NCBI GenBank assembly: GCA_947629385.1
Contig: CANRDO010000001.1
Location: 43,535-107,534 of the forward strand
DNA: 64,000 nt
Direction: 5' to 3'
From: an uncultured Lachnospiraceae bacterium
GTDB lineage: Bacteria > Bacillota > Clostridia > Lachnospirales > Lachnospiraceae
Position 1 is the first letter of the stretch. Each line of letters begins with the position of its first letter. The notes under the pieces are model-generated. The model saw nothing but the letters and a program-made list of their open reading frames with translations. It had not been told where the DNA came from and searched no databases. Made by a program: the position numbers and the translations under genes. Below, piece after piece: positions 24,601 to 34,341 of this stretch.

Positions 24601-25187
24601 ATGAATAGGAAAAGGACATCGAGAGGTTTAAAAACAATATTAAAACATGCAATGGGTATAATTCAGTGTCACAGAAAAGGAATTCATGTTGAGGGGGGGA
24701 AGGGGTATATATTGGACGACATGTTCATGTTACCAACGGTAAAAACATAACATTGGGTGACGGTGTTCAAATCAGACCGGATGTAGATATTTTTGCCGGG
24801 GAAAAATTGATAATTGGAGATAGGTGTGATATAGGGACTAGAAATCGGATTGTCGGAGAAATTGTGATTGAATCGGATGTTCTTTTGGGGATGGACAATT
24901 ATATAAGTTCATCAGATCACATTTATGATAATCCGGATATGCCGATTATGGATCAGGGAGCAAGGTTTATCAGAAGAAATGGCCATGATGAATTAAAAAT
25001 CGGTCAAGGAAGCTGGATAGGAACACATGTTGTGATTATCGGAGATGTTCATATCGGGAAAAACTGTGTGATAGGAGCAAATTCAGTAGTTACACGGGAT
25101 GTTCCGGATTATTCCGTAGCGGTTGGTACGCCTGCAAAAGTGATAAAAAGATATAATCATAATTTGAATTGTTGGGAGATAATATAA
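24601..25187 (+). pseudogene. Hexapeptide-repeat acetyltransferase, phase-OFF at a 7-G tract
   Basis: Left-handed beta-helix acyltransferase of the CysE/WcaF-like group (O-acetylation of EPS sugars). ATG 24601 opens an N-terminal helix ending HRKGIHVEGG, then the frame runs to TAA at 24748-24750 with unrelated residues. The catalytic part is in the next frame: GRHVHVTNGKNITLGDGVQI, then SSDHIYDNPDMPI (catalytic His) and the hexad repeats IGQGSWIGTHVVIIGDVHIG, VIGANSVVTRDVPDYSVAVG and TPAKVIKRY. One extra G in the 7-G run (24693-24699) reads GAG GGG GGG GAA GGG and fuses both parts into a 195-residue enzyme of normal size. As sequenced it is OFF. Confidence 0.85.
24693..24699 (+). repeat. Poly-G tract (7 G) breaking the acetyltransferase gene
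   Basis: Seven G after GTT GA. One more G restores the reading frame into the hexapeptide-repeat domain. Confidence 0.95.
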
Positions 25188-25258
25188 AGATTGGTAAGAT
25201 AAAGACAATCGGTTCAGAAGCATATTTGGAAGAAGTATAGTAAGGAGTTTAAGGAGAA

Positions 25259-26251
25259 ATGGTTTCAATCATAATACCAGCATATAATGTGGAGAATTAT
25301 ATATTTCGAGGAATAGAGTCATGCATGAATCAGACAAATTCTGATATTGAAATTGTCATTGTTGATGACGGTTCTACTGATAATACATATAGAGTGCTTA
25401 TGAAGTATTCGACCCTGGATAAGCGCATCCGTGTATATAGGCAGGAGAACAAAGGAGTATCATCTGCTAGGAATAAAGGGATAGAAGAGGCAAGGGGAGA
25501 ATACGTTATTTTTCTGGATTCTGATGACTGGTTGGAACCGGAAACCATAGACGAATTGCTGGATAAGGGCAGACAAGGATTCCTGACATGCCTTGATTAT
25601 AATTTGATTCATATGAAAAAAGGTAATCTTGAAGAAGTAGCACATCAACAAGTTGGAACAGAAGAAGCAGTAATTTATAAGGATAAGTTAATTCAGTGTT
25701 TTTGCTTAAATAAATATCGGCTTGGGAGTGCCTGCTATAAATTGTTTAATAGAAAGATTTTGTTGGACAACCATATTGCCTTTAATCCAGGTATTCATGA
25801 TGGAGAAGACGGATTATTTGTTTTTCAGTATCTTTTGTGCGTTGACGGTATCGTATATAGAGACAAAAAGATGTGGAATATTCTGGAAAGACCTGACAGT
25901 GCTACGAACAGTGGCTATAGCTGGAAGGTGGCCACAGCGATTGATGCAGCTGAAATTATTCTAAACTATAAAAAGTATAATTCCAGTGATATGACTTATC
26001 TTAAGTCGTATTACACTTCAAGAGCGATCTGTGTAAAATTTTCGGCAGTCAAACAGAAAAAAAGCCCTTCGGCGGAAGAAATGCGCAGGATAAATATGGC
26101 CCTAAGAGCTTACGTTCGTGAATTCATCAAATGCAATCGTCAATTATCAGAAAGATTAAAAGTATTGACGATTGCCTATTTACCATACATTATACTTAAA
26201 CCGATGCTTTGTATTAAGAGTAGTATAAAGGAAAGAATCGTGCCAGAATGA
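25259..26251 (+). CDS. Family 2 glycosyltransferase
   Basis: GT-A inverting glycosyltransferase of 330 residues. VSIIIPAYNVENYIFRGIES starts the nucleotide-binding fold, VIVDDGSTDNT and NKGVSSARNKGIEEARGEYVIFLDSDD give the catalytic core, with the metal-binding SDD near residue 88-90. Residues 230-330 are basic and may contact the membrane. AAGGAG sites lie 2 and 13 bases before the ATG. The only clear GT2 in the locus. Donor unknown. Confidence 0.9.
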   Translation: MVSIIIPAYNVENYIFRGIESCMNQTNSDIEIVIVDDGSTDNTYRVLMKYSTLDKRIRVYRQENKGVSSARNKGIEEARGEYVIFLDSDDWLEPETIDELLDKGRQGFLTCLDYNLIHMKKGNLEEVAHQQVGTEEAVIYKDKLIQCFCLNKYRLGSACYKLFNRKILLDNHIAFNPGIHDGEDGLFVFQYLLCVDGIVYRDKKMWNILERPDSATNSGYSWKVATAIDAAEIILNYKKYNSSDMTYLKSYYTSRAICVKFSAVKQKKSPSAEEMRRINMALRAYVREFIKCNRQLSERLKVLTIAYLPYIILKPMLCIKSSIKERIVPE

Positions 26252-26267
26252 AACAGGGAGAAAAGAC

Positions 26268-27539
26268 ATGGTCATTGTTTTTGACAAAAAATTAGGAGTG
26301 AGGTTAATCTATTTCCAGATTGTTTATAATCTAATATTATGTTTTTTGACGTCGGTGCTGGGGTTGCCGCATTTCCTAAATTATGTGACAGATATTGTCA
26401 CAGTTTTGCTATTTGTGACACTTAGGAAGAAGATTTTTCATATGTATGTGAAAAGTGGATATAGGAGTGCGTTATGCGTGATAGGCTTGTTTTGGGCAAT
26501 CGTGTCTTTGACAGCCTTATTTAACCTTGTTCCTTTTTTGCTGTATGTTTGGGCGGTAAGAAATGTATTTCGCTTCTATGTATTTTTTTTGGCCTGCGGC
26601 ACATTTCTGGAAGCGCAGGATGTAGACCGAATATTTGAAATTTTGTATAAGTTTCAGTATCTGAATATTGTGTTGTGTCTGTATGAACACTTTGTACTGG
26701 GGTGTGAACAAGATAATTTAGGAGGAATCTTTGGGACTGGATCAGGCTGCAATGGGCCGTTAAATTTATACTTATTCATTTTGCTTACCTGGGCTTTTAG
26801 TAAATATATGGCGAAGAAGCTTGCCCTGACCAAATTGCTTGTAATCTTAGCGTCTTCCTTGTGTATTGGTGCAGTGGCTGAACTTAAAGTCCTTTTTTTG
26901 GAATTTGTCCTCATAGCAGGTATGGTTTTTTTTCTGTTTAAACCGTCTATCAAACATGCTTTTTTTATCGCAGCTGGTGCAATTGCCTTATTCATAGGGC
27001 TTATGACGATGCGGAATGTGTTCGAAGGAGCTTTTAACACGCTCATGGATAAGGAGAAGCTTTTGAAAACTGCTGCCTCGAGCTATGTTGGAGGCGAATC
27101 CTTCAGTCGTGCAGGAGCATTGCAGCAGATTAGTAAGAATTATTTTCATAATAAAATTTCGCGTGTCTTGTTTGGCTATGGTTTCGGCGCGTGTGAGACG
27201 TCAGCATATTTTCAGAGTGATTTCTATCGCCTATATGGAGAGATTGCGAGGTATCGATGGTTTGGACATGCGATGCTCTTTCTGGAGACTGGACTTGTTG
27301 GTCTGATAAGCTACATATTGTTCTTTATCGATACGGCTCGTTATGCATTTATAAGAATGAAGGCCTTGGCGGAGCGAAAATACCATGCGGTGATTGTGAT
27401 TGTGATTTCAACGCTATCTATTGCTATGACTTGGTATAATCTATCTCTGAGAACCGAGAGTGCTTATTTAGTATTTTTTGTCCTTGCTATCGTATCAGTT
27501 GATGTCCGAAGCATGAGGGAAAAGGAGAGGAAGATATAA
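26268..27539 (+). CDS. Wzy-like polysaccharide polymerase (O-antigen ligase fold)
   Basis: Polytopic membrane protein of 423 residues with about ten to twelve hydrophobic segments and a large outer loop (about residues 255-330, including FSRAGALQQISKN and RVLFGYGFGACE) typical of Wzy and O-antigen ligase proteins. It would join lipid-linked repeat units at the outer face of the membrane. Sequence conservation in Wzy is low, so the call rests on topology, the GYGFG-type segment and placement beside a flippase and glycosyltransferases. It starts 16 bases after the GT2 gene. Confidence 0.8.
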   Translation: MVIVFDKKLGVRLIYFQIVYNLILCFLTSVLGLPHFLNYVTDIVTVLLFVTLRKKIFHMYVKSGYRSALCVIGLFWAIVSLTALFNLVPFLLYVWAVRNVFRFYVFFLACGTFLEAQDVDRIFEILYKFQYLNIVLCLYEHFVLGCEQDNLGGIFGTGSGCNGPLNLYLFILLTWAFSKYMAKKLALTKLLVILASSLCIGAVAELKVLFLEFVLIAGMVFFLFKPSIKHAFFIAAGAIALFIGLMTMRNVFEGAFNTLMDKEKLLKTAASSYVGGESFSRAGALQQISKNYFHNKISRVLFGYGFGACETSAYFQSDFYRLYGEIARYRWFGHAMLFLETGLVGLISYILFFIDTARYAFIRMKALAERKYHAVIVIVISTLSIAMTWYNLSLRTESAYLVFFVLAIVSVDVRSMREKERKI

Positions 27540-27584
27540 AATTGAAAAATGCGGAAGAAGACTGTGTTAAGAGGTGATGATACG

Positions 27585-28694
27585 ATGCAAGATATTATTG
27601 GTCGGGTGGCAATTGTTACAATTTACGGTGATTGTAATATAGGAAATAAACTTCAGAACTATGCTTTACAGCAGGCGATTCGGCAGGTGGGATTTGAGCC
27701 AGAAACAATAGTGGTAAATTCTTTCAGCAAGAAACTGAGTTGGAAAGGTTGGTTAGTTGTACTGCTTGGGATTCCGAGAAAAGCGAGTTATTCACGACGT
27801 CTTATGCTGAAACGTACAGAATGTTTTCGTACTTTTTCCAGGCAATGGTTAAAGGTGCGGAAACCATTGTCATACAACAAGGTAAAGCGAGGCGTTTTGA
27901 ATGGTTACGATGCGTTTGTGTGTGGCAGCGATCAGGTTTGGCATGGGTGGACAAAGAAAAAAGAGGAACTGGAATATTATTTTTTGCGTTTTACAGAAAA
28001 GGAAAAAAGGGTGTGTTATGCGCCTAGCTTTGGATTTGATGAGGTAAGCGAACAGGATAAGGAGATATATAAACAAGGTCTAAACGGTTTTCCTGAATTA
28101 TGTTGCCGTGAAATGTCAGGATGCGATTTGATTAATCATTTGACAGGACGTAATACCGCGCTTATTTGCGATCCTACAATGCTTTTGTCGGTCGAAGAAT
28201 GGAATGAGGTAGCGCGTAAGCCTGCGTACACAGTACCTGAGAGGTATATATTAGTATATTTTTTAGGTGAAATCGGAAGCAGGACAAAAGAACAGATTAA
28301 ATTGCTTGCTCAAACGAAAAATATGGAAATAATCAATATCCTGACGGAAGAAAATGTTTCTTGGTATTGTACCCGGCCAGATGAGTTTATATATTTGGTT
28401 GATCATGCAAAGTATGTTTGCACAGATTCTTTTCACGGAAGCGTATTTTCTATACTTTATGGAAAGGATTTCACTGTCTTTCAACGTGGTGGCATGAATG
28501 GCCCCAGAATGAAGGGACGAATTCAAACTTTGCTGAAAGTGTTTCAACTGGAAAAATGTGCTGATATAGAAAACATAGGAAAGCCAGTGGATTATTCGCG
28601 TACGGCTGATATATTGAAAGAGGAAAAGGAAAAGGGAATGATATATTTGAGAAAAGCATTATCAGAGGCAGTTAATGAAAGACCGGGTAATTAA
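27585..28694 (+). CDS. Polysaccharide pyruvyl transferase family protein
   Basis: Predicted enzyme of 369 residues that adds a pyruvate ketal from PEP to an EPS sugar. Family features are VAIVTIYGDCNIGNKLQNYALQQAI at the N-terminus, VCGSDQVWH, FLGEIGSR, and the C-terminal YVCTDSFHGSVFSILYGKDF (donor-site DSFHG). I placed the start at ATG 27585, preceded by GAGGTGAT, which removes a 12-residue extension without family similarity. Pyruvylation would add negative charge. Confidence 0.88.
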   Translation: MQDIIGRVAIVTIYGDCNIGNKLQNYALQQAIRQVGFEPETIVVNSFSKKLSWKGWLVVLLGIPRKASYSRRLMLKRTECFRTFSRQWLKVRKPLSYNKVKRGVLNGYDAFVCGSDQVWHGWTKKKEELEYYFLRFTEKEKRVCYAPSFGFDEVSEQDKEIYKQGLNGFPELCCREMSGCDLINHLTGRNTALICDPTMLLSVEEWNEVARKPAYTVPERYILVYFLGEIGSRTKEQIKLLAQTKNMEIINILTEENVSWYCTRPDEFIYLVDHAKYVCTDSFHGSVFSILYGKDFTVFQRGGMNGPRMKGRIQTLLKVFQLEKCADIENIGKPVDYSRTADILKEEKEKGMIYLRKALSEAVNERPGN

Positions 28695-28778
28695 AAGAAG
28701 ATAGTTATTTGAAAAATATATTTTCATTAAAGTAATATATAATATAGAAATTTATTTAAGAAACTGGAGAGGATTGAT

Positions 28779-30521
28779 ATGGACAAATATTATACTAGCG
28801 AAACGCATATCCAGATACTCATTGCATTAATGAAGGCGCACGGAGTGCGAAAAATAGTTGTGAGTCCAGGCACAACGAACGTATGTTTGGTTGGCAGCTT
28901 ACAAAGTGATTCATATTTTGAAATCTACAGTTCTGTAGATGAGAGATCAGCGGCGTATATCGCATGTGGTCTTGCCGCGGAAAGTGGGGAACCGGTTGCA
29001 TTAAGTTGCACAGGGGCGACGGCATCGAGGAACTATGTACCGGGGCTGACTGAGGCATTTTATCGTAAACTTCCGGTGCTTGCCATAACATCCACTCAAC
29101 ATGAGGGAAGAATAGGACAAAATATCCCGCAGGTACTTGATCGCCGTGTCCAGATGAACGATTTAGTTAAGTTGAGTGTTAGCATCCCTGTCTTCGACTC
29201 TGATGAAGATAGATGGGCATATACAGTTCAGATTAACCGAGCGCTGTTGGAACTTCGTAGAAACGGAGGCGGTCCGGTGCATATTAATCTGGCAACTACA
29301 TATAGTAAAGATTTCAGTAAGAAAACCCTGCCGAATGTAAAGGTAATTAAGAGATATAATTTGAAAGATACTTTACCCGACATCCCTGAGGGAAAGGTAG
29401 CTATTTTTGTCGGGGATCATCGACGTTTTAGTGAGATCCTTACACAAGCAATTGATGAATTTTGCAAAAAATATAATGGGGTAGTTCTGTGTGACCATAC
29501 CAGTAATTATAGAGGTAAATATCGTGTCTTGGCGAGCATTGTGACTGAACAGACATTCTATTCTTCGCTGTCGCTTGAGGCTGACCTGGTAGTAGATATT
29601 GGTAATGTTTCAGGGGCATATATAGGCTTTAAAGGGAAGCAGGTTTGGAGGGTCAATCCTGATGGTGAGATTAGAGATACCTATCGAAAACTTACTGGTA
29701 TTTTTGATATGGATGAGTCGGATTTTTTTGAGACCTATAATTCTATGGCTCCGATGGTCGATAGGCAGATGAGCTACTATGACGAATGGGCTATGGCATA
29801 TAAGAGAATTTCGGAAAAAATACCAGAGCTTCCATTTTCAAATCTTTGGATAGCGCAACATACGGCACACTGTTTGCCAGACGATTCTATTTTATATCTT
29901 GCGATTCTGAATACGCTTCGTTCATGGAATTTTTTTGAAACACCTGTAAGCGTAACTTGTTATTCCAATACCGGAGGATTTGGAATTGATGGAGGGGTGT
30001 CTACTCTTGTTGGGATGTCATTAGTGGATAAGAATAAACTTTATTTTGGCGTTGTAGGTGATTTAGGATTCTTTTACGATATGAATGTGTTGGGGAATCG
30101 GCATATTGGCAACAATATTCGTATTATGATTATTAACAATGGACGGGGGACGGAATTCCGCAATTACTCTCATCCTGCGGCATGTTTCGGAGAAGATGCG
30201 GATCCTTATATGGCGGCTGCGGGGCATTACGGTAATAAGTCAATAACATTGGTGAGGCATTATGCTGAAGATTTAGGATTTGAGTATCTCAGTGCTTCGA
30301 ATAAGGAAGAGTATTTGGAAGTCTTTGAACGGTTCCTAACTCCCGAGTTAACAGACAAATCAATGGTGTTGGAAGTCTTCACTGACAGTAAAGATGAAAG
30401 TGACGCTCTGAAAATAATGCATAACATTGAGGTCTCATCTATCGGAACAGCAAAAAAGATAGCAAAGGATGTATTGGGCGAAAAAGGTGTAGAAGTAGTA
30501 AAAAAATTTCTGAATAGGTAA
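28779..30521 (+). CDS. Thiamine-diphosphate enzyme, MenD-like
   Basis: ThDP-dependent enzyme of 580 residues. The N-terminal PYR domain has VVSPGTTNVCLVG and SSVDERSAAYIACGLA (the glutamate that activates ThDP). The C-terminal PP domain has GDLGFFYDMNVLGN and INNGRGTEF, the GDG-type metal site with the MenD variant. Menaquinone genes are absent around it, and it lies between a pyruvyltransferase and a flippase, so it probably makes a branched or modified sugar precursor rather than menaquinone; that is inference. GGAGAGG precedes the ATG. Confidence 0.83.
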   Translation: MDKYYTSETHIQILIALMKAHGVRKIVVSPGTTNVCLVGSLQSDSYFEIYSSVDERSAAYIACGLAAESGEPVALSCTGATASRNYVPGLTEAFYRKLPVLAITSTQHEGRIGQNIPQVLDRRVQMNDLVKLSVSIPVFDSDEDRWAYTVQINRALLELRRNGGGPVHINLATTYSKDFSKKTLPNVKVIKRYNLKDTLPDIPEGKVAIFVGDHRRFSEILTQAIDEFCKKYNGVVLCDHTSNYRGKYRVLASIVTEQTFYSSLSLEADLVVDIGNVSGAYIGFKGKQVWRVNPDGEIRDTYRKLTGIFDMDESDFFETYNSMAPMVDRQMSYYDEWAMAYKRISEKIPELPFSNLWIAQHTAHCLPDDSILYLAILNTLRSWNFFETPVSVTCYSNTGGFGIDGGVSTLVGMSLVDKNKLYFGVVGDLGFFYDMNVLGNRHIGNNIRIMIINNGRGTEFRNYSHPAACFGEDADPYMAAAGHYGNKSITLVRHYAEDLGFEYLSASNKEEYLEVFERFLTPELTDKSMVLEVFTDSKDESDALKIMHNIEVSSIGTAKKIAKDVLGEKGVEVVKKFLNR

Positions 30522-30526
30522 TAAAT

Positions 30527-31978
30527 ATGATAAAAAATATAGAAAGTAAATATCAAAATATTCCGATTCAGGTAAAGGCGTCTTTTTGGTTTTTAATAAG
30601 TGCTTTTATGCAACGTGGCATTTCGCTTATCACAACGCCAATATTCACTCGCTTGCTGAATACAACAGAGTATGGGCAATATAATATTTTCAATTCATGG
30701 CTCGGCATTTTGACGGTTTGTATTTCAATGAATTTGAGCGCTGGCGTGTATTCAAGAGGATTGGTAAAGTATGAAAATGACAGGCAGGTTTTTTCCTCAT
30801 CGCTAGAGGGATTGTCACTAACGCTTGTTTTGTTTTGGGGAGCGGTTTATTTTGTGTTTCATTCTTTTTGGAATAAGTTTTTTTCTTTTACAACGGTGCA
30901 GATGGCCTTCATGTTATTGCTCATATGGACATCAGGTGTGTATGGTTTCTGGTCTATGGGACAGAGAGTTGATTTCAAATATCAAAAACTCGTCGCCGTT
31001 ACATTGATTATGGCATTGGCAAAGCCTGTTCTCGGAATTATTTTTGTTAGGCTTGCCAAGGACAAAGTAACTGCTCGAATTTTTGGATTAGTTCTTGTGG
31101 AAGTTTCAATTTGCAGCATTTTGTTTATAGATCAGATGAGCAAAGGTCGAAAATTCTACTCTGCAAAATATTGGAAACATGCGCTTTGCTTTAATGTTCC
31201 ATTGATTCCTCATTACTTATCCATGACTGTTCTAAACGGCTCTGATAGGATAATGATAGGGAAAATGGTAAGTGAATCATCAGCGGGTATATATGGACTT
31301 GCTTACTCTATTTCTCAGGTGATGACCTTATTTAATACGGCGTTGTTGCAAACGATAGAACCTTGGCTATATAAAAAAATTAATAACAAAGATATCAAAA
31401 GTATATCTACAGTGGCATACCCGTCATTTATCATAATTGCGGTTGTCAATTTGCTTTTGATTGCATTAGCGCCAGAAGCCGTAGCTGTTTTTGCACCTCC
31501 GGAATATTATGAAGCGATTTGGGTGATTCCACCGATAGCTATGAGTGTCTTTTTTACATTTTCTTATACTTTTTTTGCAGCATTTGAATTCTATTATGAA
31601 AAGACTAAACTTATAGCTTTTGCAACAAGTGCCGGCGCAGTACTTAATATAGTATTGAATTTCATTTTTATTAAATTGTTTGGCTATTATGCCGCAGGAT
31701 ATACAACATTAGTCTGTTACATCGTATATGCTATGTTTCATATGTTTTTTATGAGAAAGATTTGTCGCGAAAAATTGAATAACGAGCAGCCATATAGTAT
31801 TAGACATTATTTTGCCATTGCTACCATCTTTTTTACGATAGGTTTTCTCTTTATGGCAAGTTATGAGCATATTGTTATAAGATATGGCATGCTTATAGTA
31901 GTTCTGGCTGTTTGCGTGCTGTTGCGCAATAGGATAATTAGAACAGTAAAAGTTCTTTTAGGGGTTCGAAAGGAATAG
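30527..31978 (+). CDS. Wzx-type polysaccharide flippase
   Basis: Oligosaccharide exporter of the MOP superfamily, 483 residues with about 12 to 14 membrane segments. An N-terminal VKASFWFLISAFMQRGISLITTPIFTRLL and a middle HYLSMTVLNGSDRIMIGKMVSE are typical for RfbX/Wzx. It would move the lipid-linked repeat unit to the outer face for polymerisation. It starts 5 bases after the TPP-enzyme stop. With the Wzy-like gene this defines a Wzx/Wzy-dependent pathway. Confidence 0.9.
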   Translation: MIKNIESKYQNIPIQVKASFWFLISAFMQRGISLITTPIFTRLLNTTEYGQYNIFNSWLGILTVCISMNLSAGVYSRGLVKYENDRQVFSSSLEGLSLTLVLFWGAVYFVFHSFWNKFFSFTTVQMAFMLLLIWTSGVYGFWSMGQRVDFKYQKLVAVTLIMALAKPVLGIIFVRLAKDKVTARIFGLVLVEVSICSILFIDQMSKGRKFYSAKYWKHALCFNVPLIPHYLSMTVLNGSDRIMIGKMVSESSAGIYGLAYSISQVMTLFNTALLQTIEPWLYKKINNKDIKSISTVAYPSFIIIAVVNLLLIALAPEAVAVFAPPEYYEAIWVIPPIAMSVFFTFSYTFFAAFEFYYEKTKLIAFATSAGAVLNIVLNFIFIKLFGYYAAGYTTLVCYIVYAMFHMFFMRKICREKLNNEQPYSIRHYFAIATIFFTIGFLFMASYEHIVIRYGMLIVVLAVCVLLRNRIIRTVKVLLGVRKE

Positions 31979-32062
31979 TTGAGAGTCTAGGCAATTGTAA
32001 AGTACATATGATTGAAGACTTAATTTAGGATCTTTTCAGTTGTGGTGAGAAAGGAATTTGAC

Positions 32063-33142
32063 ATGAGAATACTGGTTTTAGGTGGAACTGGGGCAATGGG
32101 TGTTGATCTGGTAAAAATCCTGGCGCAACGCGGTGAGAAAATAACTGTAACGAGTCGCTCTGCTAGAAAATCTGAATTTAAAAATGTTAATTATATTCAA
32201 GGAAATGCCAATGATACTGTTTTTTTGAAAAGACTTTTATGTAGACAGTATGATGCTGTTGTCGATTTCATGTCTTACAGCACAGAAGAGTTTGAGGCAA
32301 GGCGTGATCTGTTGTTGGATATGGTTGGACAGTATATATTTTTAAGTTCAAGCCGCGTATATGCGTCTTCTGAAGAACCTATTACTGAGGACTCGCCGCG
32401 TTTGCTGGATGTGACCATGGATAAAGAGTATTTGAAGAGTGATGAATATGCTCTTGCAAAAGCCAGACAAGAAAACTTACTCCGTGAGTCTGGCAAAACA
32501 AATTGGACAATAGTTCGGCCATATATTACTTATAGTAATCAAAGACTACAACTTGGCGTGTATGAGAAAGAATTGTGGCTTTACAGAGCATTACATGGAC
32601 GAACAGTTATTTTTCCGAAGGCGATTGCTGAAAAATATACAACAATGACTCTCGGCGAAAATGTTGCGAGAGGAATCTCAATGCTCATTGGTAACGAAAA
32701 AGCATACGGAGAAACGTTTCACATCACAATTGACAAAACTATCAAGTGGAATGATGTGCTTGTAGTATATCAAAAAGTATTTAGGGAGATTATGGGACGT
32801 GAGATTAAGATTAAGTATGTGGATGATTTACAACCTATTTATGAAGTAATGGGAAATAAATATCAGGTAATTTATGACCGTTTTTTTGATCGAAGATTTG
32901 ATAATAGTAAATTAAAAAATGTTACAGAAGAATATAGCTTCACATTGCCGGAAGAGGGCCTTGAGAAATGTTTGAAGGAGTTTTTGAGTAATCCAGTGTT
33001 TAAAAGAATAGGGACACCAGAATTTGCTGTTATGGATAGACTGACGAAAGAAAGGACAAAACTTTCTGAAATACCAGGTGTAAAACATAAAATAAGATAT
33101 TTAGTACTTAGAGATTTTCCAAATGGAGTTATATTTTTTTAA
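32063..33142 (+). CDS. NAD-dependent epimerase/dehydratase family protein
   Basis: Extended SDR protein of 359 residues. RILVLGGTGAMGVDLVK (residues 2-18) binds the dinucleotide, and YALAKARQE at about residue 134 has the Tyr-x3-Lys pair. It lacks the usual longer SDR signatures after about 250, and its C-terminus is atypical. I chose ATG 32063, with AAAGGA upstream, over a 21-base extension. It overlaps in a different frame with the sequence before the acyltransferase. It may act with the TPP enzyme in making an unusual sugar. Confidence 0.8.
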   Translation: MRILVLGGTGAMGVDLVKILAQRGEKITVTSRSARKSEFKNVNYIQGNANDTVFLKRLLCRQYDAVVDFMSYSTEEFEARRDLLLDMVGQYIFLSSSRVYASSEEPITEDSPRLLDVTMDKEYLKSDEYALAKARQENLLRESGKTNWTIVRPYITYSNQRLQLGVYEKELWLYRALHGRTVIFPKAIAEKYTTMTLGENVARGISMLIGNEKAYGETFHITIDKTIKWNDVLVVYQKVFREIMGREIKIKYVDDLQPIYEVMGNKYQVIYDRFFDRRFDNSKLKNVTEEYSFTLPEEGLEKCLKEFLSNPVFKRIGTPEFAVMDRLTKERTKLSEIPGVKHKIRYLVLRDFPNGVIFF

Positions 33143-33167
33143 GGAAGGTAAAGAAGGCGATTTTGTG

Positions 33168-34298
33168 ATGGATAAAATTTTAAACGAAACTTTATTAATG
33201 AAAAAAAGAGAATGTAATTATGATTTATTGCGAATCTGTTCAGCGTTTGCAGTTGTGATGCTGCATGTTTCGGGAGGATTTTTATTATGCAACGATGCTG
33301 GCGTTCCGGAAAACTGTAACTTTCCTGTGATGCTACTTAACCATATTGTTCGTTTTGCTGTTCCGTGTTTTTTTATGCTTTCAGGAGCGTTCATTCTGGC
33401 AGATGGCAGGAATGCCGATTACAAATATTTTTATCGAAAGTCAATTAAAAATATAGGTATAACCGGTATCATTTTCTGCATGCTATATGTAATATATGGG
33501 TTGGTCAGACTGATTGTAAGTGTGTTTGTGCTACATCGGCATAGGATTGAAGAATTTATTCCACGCCTTTCGTCTATTGTATTCAGTATGCTACAAGGCC
33601 AGCCGGAGGTTCACCTTTGGTATTTATTCATGCTTATTGGGTTATACATTGCGGTTCCGTTTGTAATACGACTTGCAGCTAACTTGCATGAGGGGGGGGT
33701 AAATATTTATGGAAAGATTACCACAATATACCTTGCCCTTGCCAGTGTCAGTTACATAACAAGCGAGCATGTTTTGAAGTGGGATATTGGATGGCAGTTC
33801 TGTTTCCTAAGTTATTTTTTGATGGGATACAAACTCAGGAAATGGTCTGAAAATAGAAAAAGTAATGCGAAAGCTATCAAACTAATTGTTTGCGGACTGT
33901 CTATGAATATCGGACTGGGGTACATTAACTATTGCCGAGGACTAAATGGCCTTCCTGTAGATGTCGGATACTTTGCCCATAATCCATTTTCTTATGCACC
34001 GCTTGCTCCGCTGGAGGTTATTGCATCGTGCATGATTTTTGCTGGATTCTCAGTAATGAAAATTGGTAAGGATTTCAGCAAATTAGCGGGGTATACTTTC
34101 CTGATTTATCTGATACATGCAGGAATATGGGATTTACTTTATTTCATGATAGGAGATAGAATGATTGGAAACTCTATTGTTGAAGGAATATCGATTATTG
34201 TAATCTCCGTGGTTGTATTTATCACTTCGCTTTTGGGGGCAATAATTTATAACTTTTTTGCTATTAGGGTTAGGCGAATAAGTGGGAGAAATATTTGA
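33168..34298 (+). CDS. Membrane acyltransferase, family 3, poly-G tract inside
   Basis: Acyltransferase-3 type membrane protein of 376 residues with about ten hydrophobic helices: YDLLRICSAFAVVMLHVSGG (His in the first helix) and VPCFFMLSGAFILADG. ATG 33168 is preceded by GAAGG; an upstream in-frame ATG at 33123 overlaps the epimerase stop and is an alternative. An 8-G run (33692-33699) encodes EGGV in a loop near residue 175. Minus one G gives TAA directly after it, deleting half of the protein. ON as sequenced. Confidence 0.87.
   Translation: MDKILNETLLMKKRECNYDLLRICSAFAVVMLHVSGGFLLCNDAGVPENCNFPVMLLNHIVRFAVPCFFMLSGAFILADGRNADYKYFYRKSIKNIGITGIIFCMLYVIYGLVRLIVSVFVLHRHRIEEFIPRLSSIVFSMLQGQPEVHLWYLFMLIGLYIAVPFVIRLAANLHEGGVNIYGKITTIYLALASVSYITSEHVLKWDIGWQFCFLSYFLMGYKLRKWSENRKSNAKAIKLIVCGLSMNIGLGYINYCRGLNGLPVDVGYFAHNPFSYAPLAPLEVIASCMIFAGFSVMKIGKDFSKLAGYTFLIYLIHAGIWDLLYFMIGDRMIGNSIVEGISIIVISVVVFITSLLGAIIYNFFAIRVRRISGRNI
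33692..33699 (+). repeat. Poly-G tract (8 G) in second membrane acyltransferase gene
   Basis: Read GAG GGG GGG GTA in frame. One G fewer produces TAA at once; one G more leads to a stop about 60 codons on. Confidence 0.95.
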
Positions 34299-34341
34299 TA
34301 AGTAAGGACAATATAGGAATAAAAGGAGAACAGAAATATCT

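Noticed and set aside
23757..24699. Sequencing error as the full explanation for the two OFF genes
   Set aside because: Undercalled homopolymers could create both -1 states, and I cannot exclude that. But the presence of eight long G runs, confined to an AT-rich EPS locus and mostly in frame, is independent of a one-base error, so the contingency-locus reading is kept, with the caution noted.
9197..26590. Poly-T runs of eight (for example 9197-9204, about 22384, 26583 and 26927) as further contingency tracts
   Set aside because: They are expected by chance in AT-rich sequence, and all lie in intact frames with no OFF example.
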